64,000 nucleotides of DNA. Source: Jaapia argillacea MUCL 33604. Taxonomy: Eukaryota > Basidiomycota > Agaricomycetes > Jaapiales > Jaapiaceae. The position numbers and the translations under genes are program-made. Positions 1-12,269 of this stretch are shown here, piece after piece (the stretch's first letter is position 1; each line of letters begins with the position of its first letter). The notes beneath the pieces were generated by a model, which was given only the letters and a program-made list of their open reading frames with translations, was not told the DNA's origin and did no database searches. The stretch spans positions 447,154 to 511,153 of the forward strand of contig KL197728.1 of the NCBI GenBank assembly GCA_000697665.1. Reading direction: 5' to 3'.

Positions 1-228
1 ACGTGATAATATATCCCAGAAGGGGGCCTCCATTTTATTGGTCGAGTGGCTCGACAACTTTCACTTCTGCCAGATAGTATATAACGCCGCTCCATGATGA
101 TCTTCTGTCCGCCGTGCGTATCCAACGTATCTCGGAGATTGCACACGGTCTTTGCAATCAGCTTATTCCCCCCCCTGATCTTCGGGTTTCCCGAATTCAC
201 GGAGAGAAGTTGTGGGGGGTCCTCCTGG

Positions 229-234
229 TATAAA
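229..234 (+). promoter_or_regulatory. TATA-like box before beta-lactamase-like copy 1
   Basis: A TATAAA hexamer lies 62 nt before the ATG at 291 but only 9 nt before an earlier in-frame ATG at 243. That spacing favours 291 as the start codon, which also matches the start of the paralogue at 48872. The role as a promoter is inferred from sequence only. Confidence 0.3.
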
Positions 235-290
235 GCTGCGTCATGATTTACGGTAGCATCTCAGGCTCTGCTTCTTACCCGCTGCTCCCA

Positions 291-1875
291 ATGACCTTAT
301 CTGAAAACCTCAGATACGACCATCAGAGGGTCTTTCAGGACTCTCTCGACGATGCCGTGCGGAGGGGGGTCGCTCCAGGATTTCAGTATGTCATATTTGA
401 CGGATCGTCTGTCCTCTTCAACGGGGTGTCTGGTTTCTCTACACTTCCATCCCCTGCGCACCCTTCCGGTATTCATTGGAAGAACTCGACCGTCTTGAAT
501 CTAGCGTCTTGCACCAAACTCTGTGTCTCACTGGTCGCTCTCCATATCATCAGTCGTAACTTATGCAACACTGGGTTTACTTTTGATGATCTGGACGATG
601 CCGACAAATTGGCCGAGGTATTACCCGAATTTCGTCCTGGGTCGGGGAGCTTGACCGTCAAGATTCTGGAAGGGTTGGGAAACGTTGGGCCGGACGGGAA
701 GCGCGAGCTGAAGCTCAGAGATGCGAAAGAGAGGCTTACGCTCCGACATTTGTTGACCCATACAGCTGGGATGGGTTACTCATGGACCCACCCTGTTATG
801 AACGAAGTAGTAAGTGACTTGACCGTTCCTATCGATATCTGACTCATTCGACTCTCTGCAAGCTCGTTCCGTCCGATGGAACTGTCCCAAATAAGCCTTC
901 CGCCACCATGACAGGCAGTATTCTCGACTTCGATCTTCCCCTGCTTGGAGAACCAGGATTAACTTGGAGGTACTTCCTTCGATGACTTCTTTTACCCGCG
1001 CTCATAAAGAATGAACTTCTGTAGCTACGGGCAAGCCACAGATTGGCTTGCCCTGTTCGCCGTGCGCTCCACCAACAAGAATCTCCGCCAACTATTACAC
1101 GAAATTATAGTTCAGCCACTATCTATCCCACCCTCCGAGGCTGATTTATTCTTCGCCTCGAAGTCTCCGACCACTCATGCTTCTATGCACGTCCGTTCGC
1201 CTTCTTCGTCTTCTGGCTTTGAGGAAATACCATTTGGAGTCTGGACCACTGAAGACGGTGGTGACCCACCTCCGGGCAAGGCATATTTCGCGGGTGGTGG
1301 TCTGCTTGGGAGCTGTCAGGCATATGCGACAATTTTGCAAGCGGTGCTACGCCGGGATGAGAGGATTCTGAGTCGCGAGGTTTGGGTCGAGGCCATCAAA
1401 GACGACTTGAAGGACAGGGAGGTACCTGTCCAGTTGCCGAAGCCAATTTGGGACAGCCAAATTCCCTCAATGTCTTGCGAGCGAGTCTTATCCGCTCGTT
1501 GACGCCCGAGCCTGGGTGACTAACTCTTGTTCATCACAGTGTCGTAGAATTCGCGAAATCAACTGCTCAGGAAGGAGGCGCTAGTGTCAACCTGCTACAA
1601 TGCTTTGTTGCTACGGCTCCTGTGAGATTTACGTTCCCCTCTCTGTTCTTCCTGAGCTTACAATCACACGCCAGACGAAATCGGGAAGGCCGGCTGGCTC
1701 CTTTGGATGGGGGGGCCTCGGGAATACGTACTACTTTGTGGATCCCATCAACAATATCGGTGCCATCATATCGACACAGTTGTTCCCCTTCTTCGATGAG
1801 AAACTAGTGCAGATGAGGGATGAGCTGGAGGCCCTCGTTTATAACACGTTGAAGCCACGAAAGGCGAGGCTTTGA
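291..1875 (+). CDS. Serine beta-lactamase-like hydrolase (class C/esterase type), copy 1
   Basis: This is a member of the serine beta-lactamase / penicillin-binding-protein-like fold, which in fungi usually acts as an esterase or hydrolase of unknown substrate. The first exon holds a plausible catalytic S-x-x-K (SCTK in LASCTKLCVSL) and the family phrase LRHLLTHTAGM. A later exon begins with WSYG, candidate for the Tyr motif. Near the end are GRPAGSFGWGGLGNTYYFVD and INNIGAI, typical of the C-terminal lobe of the family. I infer five exons, with introns near 810, 971, 1490 and 1622, all placed by matching copy 2 at 48.9 kb. No signal peptide is evident. The intact frame after splicing suggests a working gene. 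Substrate is unknown. Confidence 0.8.
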
Positions 1876-2592
1876 TGTCGAGGGGGGGTGGGTCGAGGTT
1901 GAATGTTATGGGGATAAAGGACTGGGATTTATCTTGTGTATATGTATACTAAGCTCACCTCTTGGTTGTGCGAATTATCTTGTGCATCTGGTAGATAATA
2001 ATTTTAGGTGTACTATGGGTCCAGGTGCCTTAGGTCAGCGTCGGAACTTCGTTTCACAAAGTGTGTCTTGACTTTGACCTCGGAGGATCTGCATCTGCCA
2101 TTAATTACTTGTGCAATCGATATCCACCACCGTTTCTCGAAACTTTCTGATATGCCATCTTCCGTCCTTCCATCTCGCAATTGCGGGGCGTTCGCTGTCA
2201 TATACGGTTGCTGCAAGGTTCTAGCTCGGTATCCCTGCAGCGTCGATCGAGGGCCGTTGGAAAGATCATGATCCACATGATTCTTTGAGAGTGCAGTAAT
2301 TGTGAGTACCTTGTTTCAGTCGCATCACCGCCGACCGTCAGAGTTGGTCAAAGCAACGCAAGAGCAACGGCATTGTCACCCCAAACTGCCACGAAAATCG
2401 CGACATTTCCCTATCGCGTCGACGAGATGATCGCAGTTAGCGCTCTGGATATATTCGTCTGCTTCGCTTCTGCTCTTGGATTAAGCTTCACACTTCACAC
2501 TGTACATCTTGGAAGCTCAAAACCGCCTTATGGCCGAATAACACCACAGCCATCCCCGTCGTCGTACTTCCCCCTTCGTCAAGATTTCCAAA

Positions 2593-3398
2593 TGGCCTGG
2601 CTCTTTCTGTTGGCCTCTTTGCTCTGCCTGCTTCCTGTTGTCCAGGCTCAGTGCGCCATAAAGTCACCGCTGGTGTACATTATCATTGGGAGCGTTGGGC
2701 TAGGAGGACTTGTGTTGGGAGTATTTTTATCGGTGTGTATGGTCTGGCTTCGAGGACCTGGGATATTAGCGGTGCAACGATTAGGTATGCTCACCTTTAG
2801 ACGTTGACTTTGACCGCTTTTGTACACGTGGCTGACGCGAACTGGCGCTTCTGTACCTCAAGACGACAAGACGGGTCAGATGATATCATCTACGACAAAC
2901 CAGAGGAAGAATGTCAAACTGAGACGTGAGAGCACCGTTTGATCTTGTCACTTCAGCATGTTAACCAGTTTGCAGGCTCACACCCTCTTGACGACCCTCC
3001 ATTAGAGCTACCCAACGTTCCTGAAAAGGCTGGCACCTCCCCCACCCTAGAAAATGAATCGCAACCGGCTTTTCCTAGGCCTCAACTATATCCACCCGTT
3101 CTCTCTAACAGCTCGCAAGGGAGCTTCGGTTACGGAGGCAGAAACGCCGGAGCTTACTATGTAATTCACAGTCTTGAGTTCTCTCGCCACATTGTCTCTA
3201 ATACTGTTTGCATAGGATCCCAACAACCCAATGACGTACCCAACACAAACCCTCTCTGAGTCCACATCTACTTCGACTCTGTCGAGACCGCTGATCGGTC
3301 CCTACGTTCCTCCGTCCACCACGAACAAAAAGCACGGCATCGCCGGGATCGGTTCGGGCGCCCTCTCGATGTACCCACGACTTCCTGAGTTGCAGTAG
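2593..3398 (+). CDS. Miniature single-pass membrane protein, signal peptide and helix without ectodomain
   Basis: The product starts with a strong signal peptide (MAWLFLLASLLCLLPVVQAQ). Only about seven residues later comes a membrane helix (VYIIIGSVGLGGLVLGVFLS), followed by a basic and polar tail. Four exons fit GT..AG rules, with donors near 2785, 2927 and 3161, and run to a TAG at 3396-3398. The tail is Pro/Ser-rich and contains YGGRNAGAYY. It lies directly upstream of the six type I membrane-protein genes and shares their order of signal peptide, helix and soluble tail, but lacks the cysteine ectodomain and stalk. I infer a reduced relative or a decoy-like by-product of the array. An upstream in-frame ATG at 2427 would add a less convincing N-terminus. 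Confidence 0.5.
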
Positions 3399-3978
3399 AC
3401 CTCCCCGACGATGGGTATCTCCTCATTGTACGGTTAAAGCTGCCGCACGGTGCGCGGTCCCTGTTAAATTATTTTCTTGTGATCCTTCTGGAGAAACAGC
3501 ATGAGCTCGCTCTCTCATACTTTTTTTTATCATTGAAAGTCTCAACACGCGGCTCATCACACTTCTGCAAGGCATGATCTATTCTGCCGCAGCCTCAGCC
3601 TTTGCTCCCTGTTCTCGCACCAACTCACATTCCGAAACTTTTCATGCTTGTCGCTGACTTCTTTCGGGGTGATCAACATGTCATGACATCATATTTGATG
3701 GTACCTTTCATTGTCTGGGCGTTCTTTCCGGTGGCTGTGCCCCCGAGACACATGTGTTCCATCCTCCAGGATTGGTTTCCGTTGACGAACTCGAACATGC
3801 TAGGTCTTGGCACGACTTCGAAATCAGACGTGATTTACCGGTGCGACCCTCATGGACGAATCTAAGGCTGTAACAGGGCACAGCCAGCGCCACCTCCTTT
3901 GGCCCAGCCCGCCGCTGGCCAAGCGATAATAGACGGCTGCCATAGCTGTTCGTTGTGCATTCCTCTTCGGAGTCTTCA
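3399..3978. other. Intergenic, no gene seen
   Basis: I see no coding exon with family similarity here. It probably holds the 3' end of the miniature gene and the promoter of the gene at 3979. Confidence 0.5.
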
Positions 3979-5420
3979 ATGATGATCTACCCCCTTCGTA
4001 AAACTCCTCTTATTTTTCTTGTAGGATTATTTGCATGGTCCTTCTACCCGTCGCGTGAATTTTCTTTTGGCGCGAATGCCCAGTCGACCGCAGCAGTTTG
4101 CACTCTCAATTCCGCCCTAGTATGTCTATCCCCTTTCTATCCCCTTTCTATCTACACTCATGCTCATTTCATCGTTTCCCGTGTCGCAGACGACAAACTC
4201 ACTGGGTCTGGATGACTGTTTTCTGTTTGGGACGTTGTGGAGTCTTTGCATAGGGCAGTGTGAGTTTGTCAGCGATTATCTCCCTTGTTAAAGCTGACGC
4301 CGCGAGAAAGCTGGTACGGTTGGCCCTCTTCCTGCCGGATACCAATATGCTGGACCATACGCATCCAAGGGTCAGGTGAATAGCTGCTCCTGCAGTACGG
4401 TGATGTACAACATCGCTAGCGCTTGCGGCTACTGTCAAGGAGGGAATTGGATCACGTTCGTTTCTTTCTCTTTTCTCCCGTTTATAAGCTGAGCTATGTA
4501 CTCATAGGTATGCTCAGTGGGCCGGAAATTGCTCAACGTCACAAATGGTTACTGGGTGGGTTTCTAGGATATTTGTTTGTTTCGTCCCACACTCATATCA
4601 GACGCCTTTCGCAGATATCCTTCCCCCATCCCGCCTGGGGTAAATATCCCTCATTGGGCCTACATGTCCATGCCGGTATGTCTTATCCGTTATTGGATGA
4701 ATTGTACATCGATGACAGTTTCACCTTCTTGCGTGCGATTTTCCATAGTCCACGGGTACCTTCAGTCCGGTTGCGGCTCTTCAAGTTGGAGGTGTGTAGG
4801 AAAAGTATCGCACTTCTTATTGGGTCTCATCTTGTGTTTCTGTATGACGCAGATACCCCTGAATCTTCTGCAGTGCCCTCGCAATCGTCGACCACACCAG
4901 TACCCAGTGCCAGTCCCACTACACCAGTGCCAACACCCACACCTACACCCAAGAAGTCTCACGCAGGCGCAATAGCGGGTGGTGTAGTTGGAGCTGTCGT
5001 TGTAATTTGCATCGTGATCGCTGGTGCTCTCTTCCTCCGCCGGCGCTCACGCCAAAACAACCAGACCACAGCTAATCCTTGTAGGCTATCGCTTGTTATT
5101 GCTTTGGATCTTCCTCATCTTCCTCACTCCCAACAGATATGGCACCCCCAGTCCCGCAACCTATACCATCCCCAGCGATGACGCAGAACACCCAAGGCTA
5201 CTATGTGCGTCTTACCATCACCGGAACTTCTTCGCTTTTTCCCTAATCCTATTTCTTCAAGAACCCCGACGATCCCAGAACGTGGCCTTCAAGTGAGGCC
5301 TACAATAAACCTCCGATTCAGCCTTACAACAGCCAACCGACTTATGCCGCCCCTCCTCCTCCTCCTCCAGGTATCAACTACGCTGTGAACGGAGGTTACC
5401 CGAATCTGCCTCAACTTTGA
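3979..5420 (+). CDS. Type I membrane protein of the cysteine-ectodomain array, member 1
   Basis: A signal peptide (PLIFLVGLFAWSF) is followed by an ectodomain with the array's signature, here CSCSTVMYNIASACGYCQ, then WAGNC, then the YPSPIPPGVNIPHWAYM segment. A Ser/Thr/Pro stalk with a VPTPTPTP run follows. One membrane helix (AIAGGVVGAVVVICIVIAGA) and an RRRSR stop-transfer come next. The cytosolic tail is Pro-rich, with a run of six prolines near its end. The model has at least nine exons: an exon encoding FSPVAALQVG is recognisable by its counterpart in every paralogue (for example FDVAAASTMG at 24.1 kb). The function of this family is not known to me; the layout suggests a cell-surface sensor or adhesion protein. 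Confidence 0.7.
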
Positions 5421-5715
5421 ATCGCCTTCACCTCCCCAGCGTTTGCTCCCACTTTCATTCACGACTCATTCTGGCTCATGCATCTCTATTTCACGAACAT
5501 TTTATCGTTGTTACGAGACTATTCGGACTGGTCTATTATGTACAAGTATTTCTCTGCTATTTATCAGATTTAAGTTGGATGGTCGAATAGGTCCAGCCTT
5601 CAGTCGTGGTTGGCTCCCTACCGCTGCGATTCGCGCTGCTCAGCTTGAAGACACCCGCTTCAATGAACTTGGTTGAAGACTTCGAGCATATCGAGTCCGA
5701 AATTGGTCTCTACTA

Positions 5716-6824
5716 CTGTCCAATGCCTACTACTCGGCCACTCTACCGAATTTCGTCAATATCTTTCCCATCCCCCCACTGAATCCTAAGCAGTAATTTC
5801 TAGTGTGTAGTATACCTTCATGCTCATGTATGAGCACTGGCAAACTTATTTTTGAATTGAGTGAAACCTGCTACGAATATTTTGAGCGGGAGGGTGCGAA
5901 ACTGTGCTGTGACCGGGTGCTCGGCCATGTGTCACAATGGGAGGTGGGATTGGTATGGATGGGTCGTTTGGGCTCGTAGAGTATCATAGTGAACCAATAC
6001 ACATAATACAAGAACATTGGGGACCATCAGAGCCAACATAAGCATAAAATACGGGAGCAAAATCGGTCCCCCGGATGAGAAATAGGGTGTGAGGAGGGGT
6101 GTGGCAAAGAAAGTGAGGCCAGATAATGGGGAGGAATGCAAACGGCAGTTGAAACGGTATCTTCGTGGACCTGGGATGTCATAGAATCACATGGGAGGGG
6201 TTTTGAGGCAACAAAATGGCACGAGCAAGTAACCTTTCTTCGTGAGTGGGGGAGAAGGGGAAAACAGCACCTTCATCTTGATAGGCCTCCCCAGTATTGG
6301 CGTAGCGCAGAAAAATTCTAAAAACACGTGTGTCGCAGACTCAAAGGCTGATAGAAGAACCCACAGCAAATTGAAAGACACTCCTGCCCAATTTCAAGTC
6401 CCAGCCTCCAGTCTCCACCGGCCTCTCAAAACCCTGCAATCCCCGAGCCGCCCTAGTCCGAAGCTGATATCTCAGAGATAATTGCAATTTTGAGGAAAGA
6501 GAAAAAGCCAGTTGAAAGAAGGGATCTAATGGTGTAAGCTAGTCATGGAATGAAGCGAAACGAGATCGTATTGAGAGTGGGAGAGAGCGAAGGAGGGCAG
6601 GGCAGCTTGAGCACGTGAGATTTCATGCCGGATTTGGACTTGGTCAACTTCACCAGATGATTTCTCTTTCAATACTCTACCGATTTGCTTCAAATTTGGG
6701 AGACAGGATGCTGGGATTGTCTATTCCATGGTACTAGCAAAAAACTCTATGTATAGAGAATAGGAGGGCGTGGAGAGACGAATGGCCGAGTACCCAGTCT
6801 GGCCGAGTAGGGGGTGTGGGACAG
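5716..6824. mobile_element. Non-autonomous TIR DNA element, copy 1 (1,109 bp)
   Basis: The ends are inverted: CTGTCCAATGCC plus CTACTCGGCCACTC on the left, and GGCCGAGTAGGGGGTGTGG ending in GACAG on the right. The left end is preceded by TA; the right flank reads AA, one change from a TA target duplication. About 70% or more of the body can be followed in the next element (6867-7959) by eye. No transposase frame is present. TA duplication and short TIRs point to a Tc1/mariner-type MITE-like element, an inference from structure. Confidence 0.7.
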
Positions 6825-6866
6825 AATAGTCCGTCTCGGACCTCCAGTCATCCGTAACGAAGCTTA

Positions 6867-7959
6867 CTGTCCCACGCCCAGTACTCGGCCACTCTACCGT
6901 ATTTGCGAAATATCTTTACTGTCCTTCGACTGAATCCTAAACAGTCTTCACAGGTGTGTAGTAAACCTTCTAACTCATTCACGAGCGCTATAAGAATTAT
7001 TTTTGAGTGAGATCAAAAAGTGCTACGAATATTCTGGATCGGGGAGTCACAAAAGGTGCCGTGACCGTGTACTCGGCCAAGCGTTACAGTGGACGGTGGG
7101 GTCGATATAAGAGTGGTGCTTGGGCTCGTAAGGTGTCGTAGTGAAGCAATGGTCATTATACAGGGGCAACTAAGACATGGTCAGTAGGTGTGGGTGTGGG
7201 CTGAGAGGGGAAAATCATGGGTGGTGGAGTGCAAGTAGGGGTTGTGGCGGAATAAGGGATGCCATAGGGCAAGGAGGGGTTTAAACGAGACTGGGAAGGT
7301 GTGGATGTAGACCCAGGATGTGGTAGAATATATTGAGAAATGTTTTGAAGTGTCCGAAGGGCAAGAGCCGGTGATCTGCTTTCGTGAAGGGGGGAAGAGG
7401 AGCAGGCGAGAGTTTCATCTTGATAGGCTCCCCAAATATCGACAGAACACAGAAAAAATCTGAAAAGGTGAGCGTTAGAGACTCAAAGGTCAGCAGATGG
7501 ACTCACAGCAAAGAAAAAGCCACTCCTATTTGGCCTCGAGTCCTAGCCTCCCATCTCCCACTCCCACTCCAAACATTACAATCCCCAAGGCACCATAGTG
7601 TGAACCCCATAAAATGTCGCCGTTATGAGGGAATTGAACCCACCTTCTGAAAGAAGAGACCTAACAGTGTAGACTGGCGATTGAACCAAGCGAAACGAGA
7701 ACATATTCAGAGCAGGAGGAGAGGAGAACGGATGCAGAGGCTTGTCAACGTGGGAAATCCAGCTAGATTCGGAGTTGGTCCATTCAGTTGAATGATTTCT
7801 CTTTCAATATTGTACGGATTTGCTTCAAATTCGGGGTATAGCAAGCCGAGATTGTCTAATACATGAAAGTAGCAAAAGATTCTGTGTATAGAGCATACAA
7901 GGTGAAGGAGAGACGAATGGCCGAGTAGCCAGTCTGGCCGAGTAGGGGGCGTGGGACAG
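6867..7959. mobile_element. Non-autonomous TIR DNA element, copy 2 (1,093 bp)
   Basis: This copy has cleaner ends than its neighbour. It starts CTGTCCCACGCCC and ends GGGGCGTGGGACAG, flanked on both sides by TA. Inside the tips, CTACTCGGCC-type sequence recurs inverted, and near the right end a GGCCGAGTA word occurs twice. It lies only 42 bp after copy 1, in the same orientation. The body has no coding potential. The minus strand of 7629-7641 reads like a tRNA T-arm, but no complete tRNA can be folded around it. Confidence 0.75.
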
Positions 7960-8633
7960 TATATAGCTTCCGCATTGCATTTAACCGCCCAAGCACCTCT
8001 CGGCGCTCGCCGGACGATGCGTACTCAACGTTAACCTGAAGGGACGCTTGTCTTTCGACGTACAGAGGCTCGACTCTGGCGACAGAAGTGTCCGTGATGC
8101 CTCTGACCTCGCCCTTCGGCCTCCGTCAGACGCTGCACTTTCGACAAGCCTTCAAGCAAGTAACGCCGTCGCCAGCTTACCCCGTGCCCAAAGTGTTATT
8201 TTTATCGCTCATCGGAGTCAAGCACGCTCATTTCCGAGTCGTGCCTTGATCATCGTCGATAGACGGAGGAACTATTTCCTTGGCGTCTGGTCTCTGCAAC
8301 GCTTGACCTGTGCTTGGACTCTCCAGAATGCATTCGTGCCATATGTCATTGGCACATTGCAATCTCTTACTTACGATTTTCCATCCGAGGCTCCTCATCG
8401 TTTCAGTATTGTTTCGGACGTCAAATTCCATATCACTTCGCTTGGCCAAACCTGTGAAACCTCGCTAAATCATCTATTTTTGTCATAAGTACGACCGGAG
8501 GGGGTTACGGGGCCCTTGACGAGACGAGGGACAATGCGCATACATATAGCCCACTTCCTGATCTTCAGGGCTTTCTCCTGATACTACACCTCGCTCGCCG
8601 AATGTCCTGCTGCACGACTGGAATACGACAACA
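7960..8633. other. Intergenic, no gene seen
   Basis: One frame stays open from about 8048 to 8488, but it has no recognisable domain, no family match in the array and no plausible start. I read it as upstream sequence of the gene at 8634. Confidence 0.4.
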
Positions 8634-9936
8634 ATGATTTCCGCCATGAAGCTTGCATCGATGTTCTGGCTGCTGGCGTTATCCCTTAGTGGAGCAGTGC
8701 AAGCACAATTACTGGCGTATTGCACCATTACTCCCTCCGTCTTGGTGAGTCCACACGATCACCTCCTGTGTCACTGGTGATTCATTGGGAAGGACAGACG
8801 AAGAACTCACTCGGTCAAGATACATGTTTCGTTTACTATGAACTATTGACACAGTGTGTCGGCGCCAGTGAGTCCGTTAGTGAATCCTTGTGTTTATTAC
8901 TCATGACAGGCACACTTCCCAGCCGTTACTCTCTATCCACTCACTGCGGGCTTAACCTACAACGGACCTTCTGTAGCCAAAGGAATTGACCCCAGCGCGT
9001 GCACCTGCAGCTCGGTTAACTACATGCTCGCGAGTGCGTGTGGGTATTGCCAGAACCAAGCCTGGGTCACGTGCGTTCTCCCATTTCGCATTGTAGCTGC
9101 ATGTGCTGAGTTTTCGCGCGTAGTTTTGCTGAATTCACCTCGAATTGTGCCGCATCGGAGATCACCATTGGGTCAGCGCGCCCCAAATCCCTTCATCCTC
9201 CGAATTAGTGTGGACTGATTTCGCGTTAATGGTGTAGGTATCCGGACCCGGTCCCAGAGGCCGTCGTGGTTCCCGCTTGGGCGACCGTGAGCATCCCAGT
9301 AAGTACATCATGCGCTCAACAGTGTTTGATCGTCTAACAGCCACGAAATCAATGATCAGACATCTTACAATTTCGACCCAACAGCCGCACTTGAAGTCGG
9401 TGGTGAGTTGCATCCCCCCCACACACTTCCCTCGGTCGTGCATTTCTGAGCCTTCACTTTATCACGTAGGAGCGAGTGGGTCGATTGGATCCTCCCCAAC
9501 CACCGCTTTCACAACTACCCAGCCCCTCCCAACAACAAATTACGGAAGCCCTGGTGCCAGCAAAAGTAATGTCGGGGCGGCTGTAGGTGGAGGAGTCGGT
9601 GGTGGAGTCGGACTCATTGCTATCGTGAGTGGGCTGATCTACTGGTGGCGGAAGAAACGATCGCAGCCTCCTTCGAGTGGGGTTTATCCGCAAGGTTGGA
9701 ATTTTCTGTTTTGGATTCGTATCCTTCTACTGACTTGTATTTGATGTTTTACAGCACCACCGCAACCAATGCACCAAACATATACTACGCATCCAGCTTA
9801 CACACCGGTCCCACAGACTTCCCCGGACATGTGTCCAAAGGTTGAGATACCGAACGATTATGTGAGTACTCCGTGTTTCGCGGATGTGGGAAAGGAGTGT
9901 ACTTACGCCTGCTTTTCAGGAACCCACTACGTTGTA
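8634..9936 (+). CDS. Type I membrane protein of the cysteine-ectodomain array, member 2
   Basis: The signal peptide is MFWLLALSLSGAVQAQ. The second exon encodes KNSLGQDTCFVYYELLTQC, nearly the same as in member 1. The third carries the signature CTCSSVNYMLASACGYCQNQ. Later exons encode EFTSNCAASEITIG, PEAVVVPAWATVSIP and YNFDPTAALEVG. A short Thr/Pro stalk leads to a Gly-rich membrane helix (AAVGGGVGGGVGLIAIVSGL) and a WWRKKR stop-transfer. The cytosolic tail is short and ends at TAG 9934-9936 in a small last exon (EPTTL). This member and member 1 form a subgroup (GYCQ rather than LCQNG). Confidence 0.7.
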
Positions 9937-10553
9937 GCCGTCTCCCTTGGATGATGTGGTTTGGGGACGTGTGCTACGAAAGGATGGTGCTCCTGTACGT
10001 CCTGATAGTACAACGTATTATGTAGCCCATTCTTTATTGGGGTCGATCTTCCTAGCCAATTTGTACTTAACCCCATAAGTACACTGATGACGCATTACGA
10101 CACGTTACGTTGCCCAGAGCTCCGTTCCCAACAACGCCAGATCATCGGATGCAGATTTCCCTTTCTTCACAGTCCGTCGCATACTTATGGCTTTGGGCGC
10201 TTGTTGGGCGCTTATTTGCCTCCGCCCTCAACAGCGAGGGACAACAACGTACATATCCTCCCCAGATATTCTGTTACGCTGGGTGAACGACTTGATAAAT
10301 CTCTGCCCCCTCCTTCCCCGCACCGTCTCGCGATGGCTGAGTCGCCAACTCTGATAGCTTGATCAGCACTGCTTCCTAGGTTAGCATCACGAACCCAATC
10401 TCACGGGCGCTTCCCTTGATCAATGATCCAGATCAATTTACTTTCGACTGCCGTTGCCGGCCCAACGACCAAAGTGGACATTAAAGGTTCCGCAGGCAAG
10501 TTACCACTTTCTCTCTTGTTCCACGATTGCGCACTCCTCGAAACACGACCGCG
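9937..10553. other. Intergenic, no gene seen
   Basis: No coding exon with array similarity was found. It most likely holds the terminator of member 2 and the promoter of member 3. Confidence 0.45.
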
Positions 10554-12269
10554 ATGCCTTGCCTCCGGCGTCCACAACTGCTTGACTTCTGGATTTTCTT
10601 CACTTTGTTCGCGTTCTTTCGTCCTTCGAGTGCCCAATGGACAAATGCCACTTGTCTAAATCCGTCACTGCTCCCCGCAAGTTTGGTAGGCCAGGACCTT
10701 GTCGCGACTGACAACTGCACTGACATATCTGCGATTAGAGCAGCAATTCTGTGCATCAAAGCCCTTGCCTTGTCGCGGTCTATTTATGGAGTCCTTGCCA
10801 AGGTTATTTTACGCCTACTGAAGGAGCCGAACAAATCCTAACTTGTTCCTTGTCCCACCAGCCAATGCTACGATCGACGCTCTCCCACCTGGCGGATCTT
10901 ATAATACATCAGTACTTGAAGTTAACTCGTGCGTATGTAGTACTGTGTGGTATTCCCTCCTCGCTGCCTGCTCGCTTTGTCAAAACGGGACCTGGGACCT
11001 ATCGTGAGTAACACCTTCTCTGACTGCGGCAATGTGTTGATTTGTTTTGTATAGCTGGGCTCAGTGGGTCACACATTGTGCGAGTAATGAAGTCACCACT
11101 GGGTTTGTCCGTTCTCCACTTGAATCGTGAACCACTAACAAGTGTTTCTAGGTACAAGAATCCTATTCCCGACGGAATTTTTGTCCCTCAGTGGGCTTAC
11201 GTTGACGTTACAGTTGGTGACTCCATATATCTCCTCGATCGAACTCAATCAATTCCATTCGTTAGATGACGAATGAATTCAACGTGCAAGCCGCCGTTCA
11301 AGCTGGCAGTGAGTTCCGCAGTCCTCTTCGCCCCTTCCCTCCCATGACAATTCCACTTTCGCAATAGATTCTCCGGAATCTTCAGGCGTTCCCTCCTCCA
11401 CTTCGTCAGCATCATCCACATCCAAACCAACAGCGCCACCCTCTGCTACCGGCACAAGCGGATCAGTGAACATAGGTGCCGTGATTGGCGGGCTCTTTGG
11501 TGGTCTCGCAGCAGTTTGTGCTGTGGGCTTTTTGTATTATCGGCGACGCAGGCTTGCTTTCGAGTGTAAGTCGGTTCTGCATCGACGTCCAAATTTAAGC
11601 CTGCTTTGCTCAGTTTTTCTCCTCGCACCAGACCAAGTGATGGGCTCTCATGACCAAAACGTCAAGTTGGTCATCAATCAATATACAGTGAGTACTTACT
11701 TGTGCGATCCAAGTTCATGGCAAGCCCTGACCATTTCGCTTGTACAGGGATCCACAGAGTCGGGGAAGGGCGCCTTCAGTTTGAAGCGTGCTGCATCAAC
11801 TGCTTCCTCATACGTCTCGGAGATGTTCAGCCTTTCGGAACTCAATTCCCACCCACTTTCTCCGACTCAGTCATCCATCCATGGTTCAGTTCCCGCTCCT
11901 CAATATCAACCTTATGATCCCCCACCAGCGATCCAGACGTCAAGCACAACGCTCTTTCATCGATCACCTAACGAGTTGGTCTCACCGACTTCGCCTGTCA
12001 TATCCCAACATTCCGCCACCAGTCAGGTACCAGATGTAGAGCCACATCACGATCCCAGGTCGCCAGACGTGGAGCTCATTACTCCCACCACCGTAGACTC
12101 GACTTCGCCACCGCCACCCGAGGAGCACCCGGTGGACGATATGGCCTCCACACTTGAACGTGAGACTTCGGGGGCATCTCGAGCGTCTTACCACCCGACG
12201 GTTCTTCATCTGGATACATATGATTATGATCCTGATTCCGCACCTCCTCTACCCAAAACTGTAAACTAA
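10554..12269 (+). CDS. Type I membrane protein of the cysteine-ectodomain array, member 3
   Basis: A basic N-region and signal peptide (FWIFFTLFAFFRPSSAQ) precede the first-exon motif CLNPSLLPASL. Exon 2 encodes HQSPCLVAVYLWSPCQG, exon 3 the signature CVCSTVWYSLLAACSLCQNG, exon 4 WAQWVTHCASNEVTTG, and exon 5 PDGIFVPQWAYVDVT. A short Ser/Thr stalk is followed by the helix IGAVIGGLFGGLAAVCAVGF and RRRR. The tail of more than 180 residues is Ser/Pro-rich with repeated SP/TP dipeptides, as expected for a phosphorylated signalling tail, and ends PPLPKTVN. About nine exons. It is the longest intact tail together with member 4. Confidence 0.75.
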
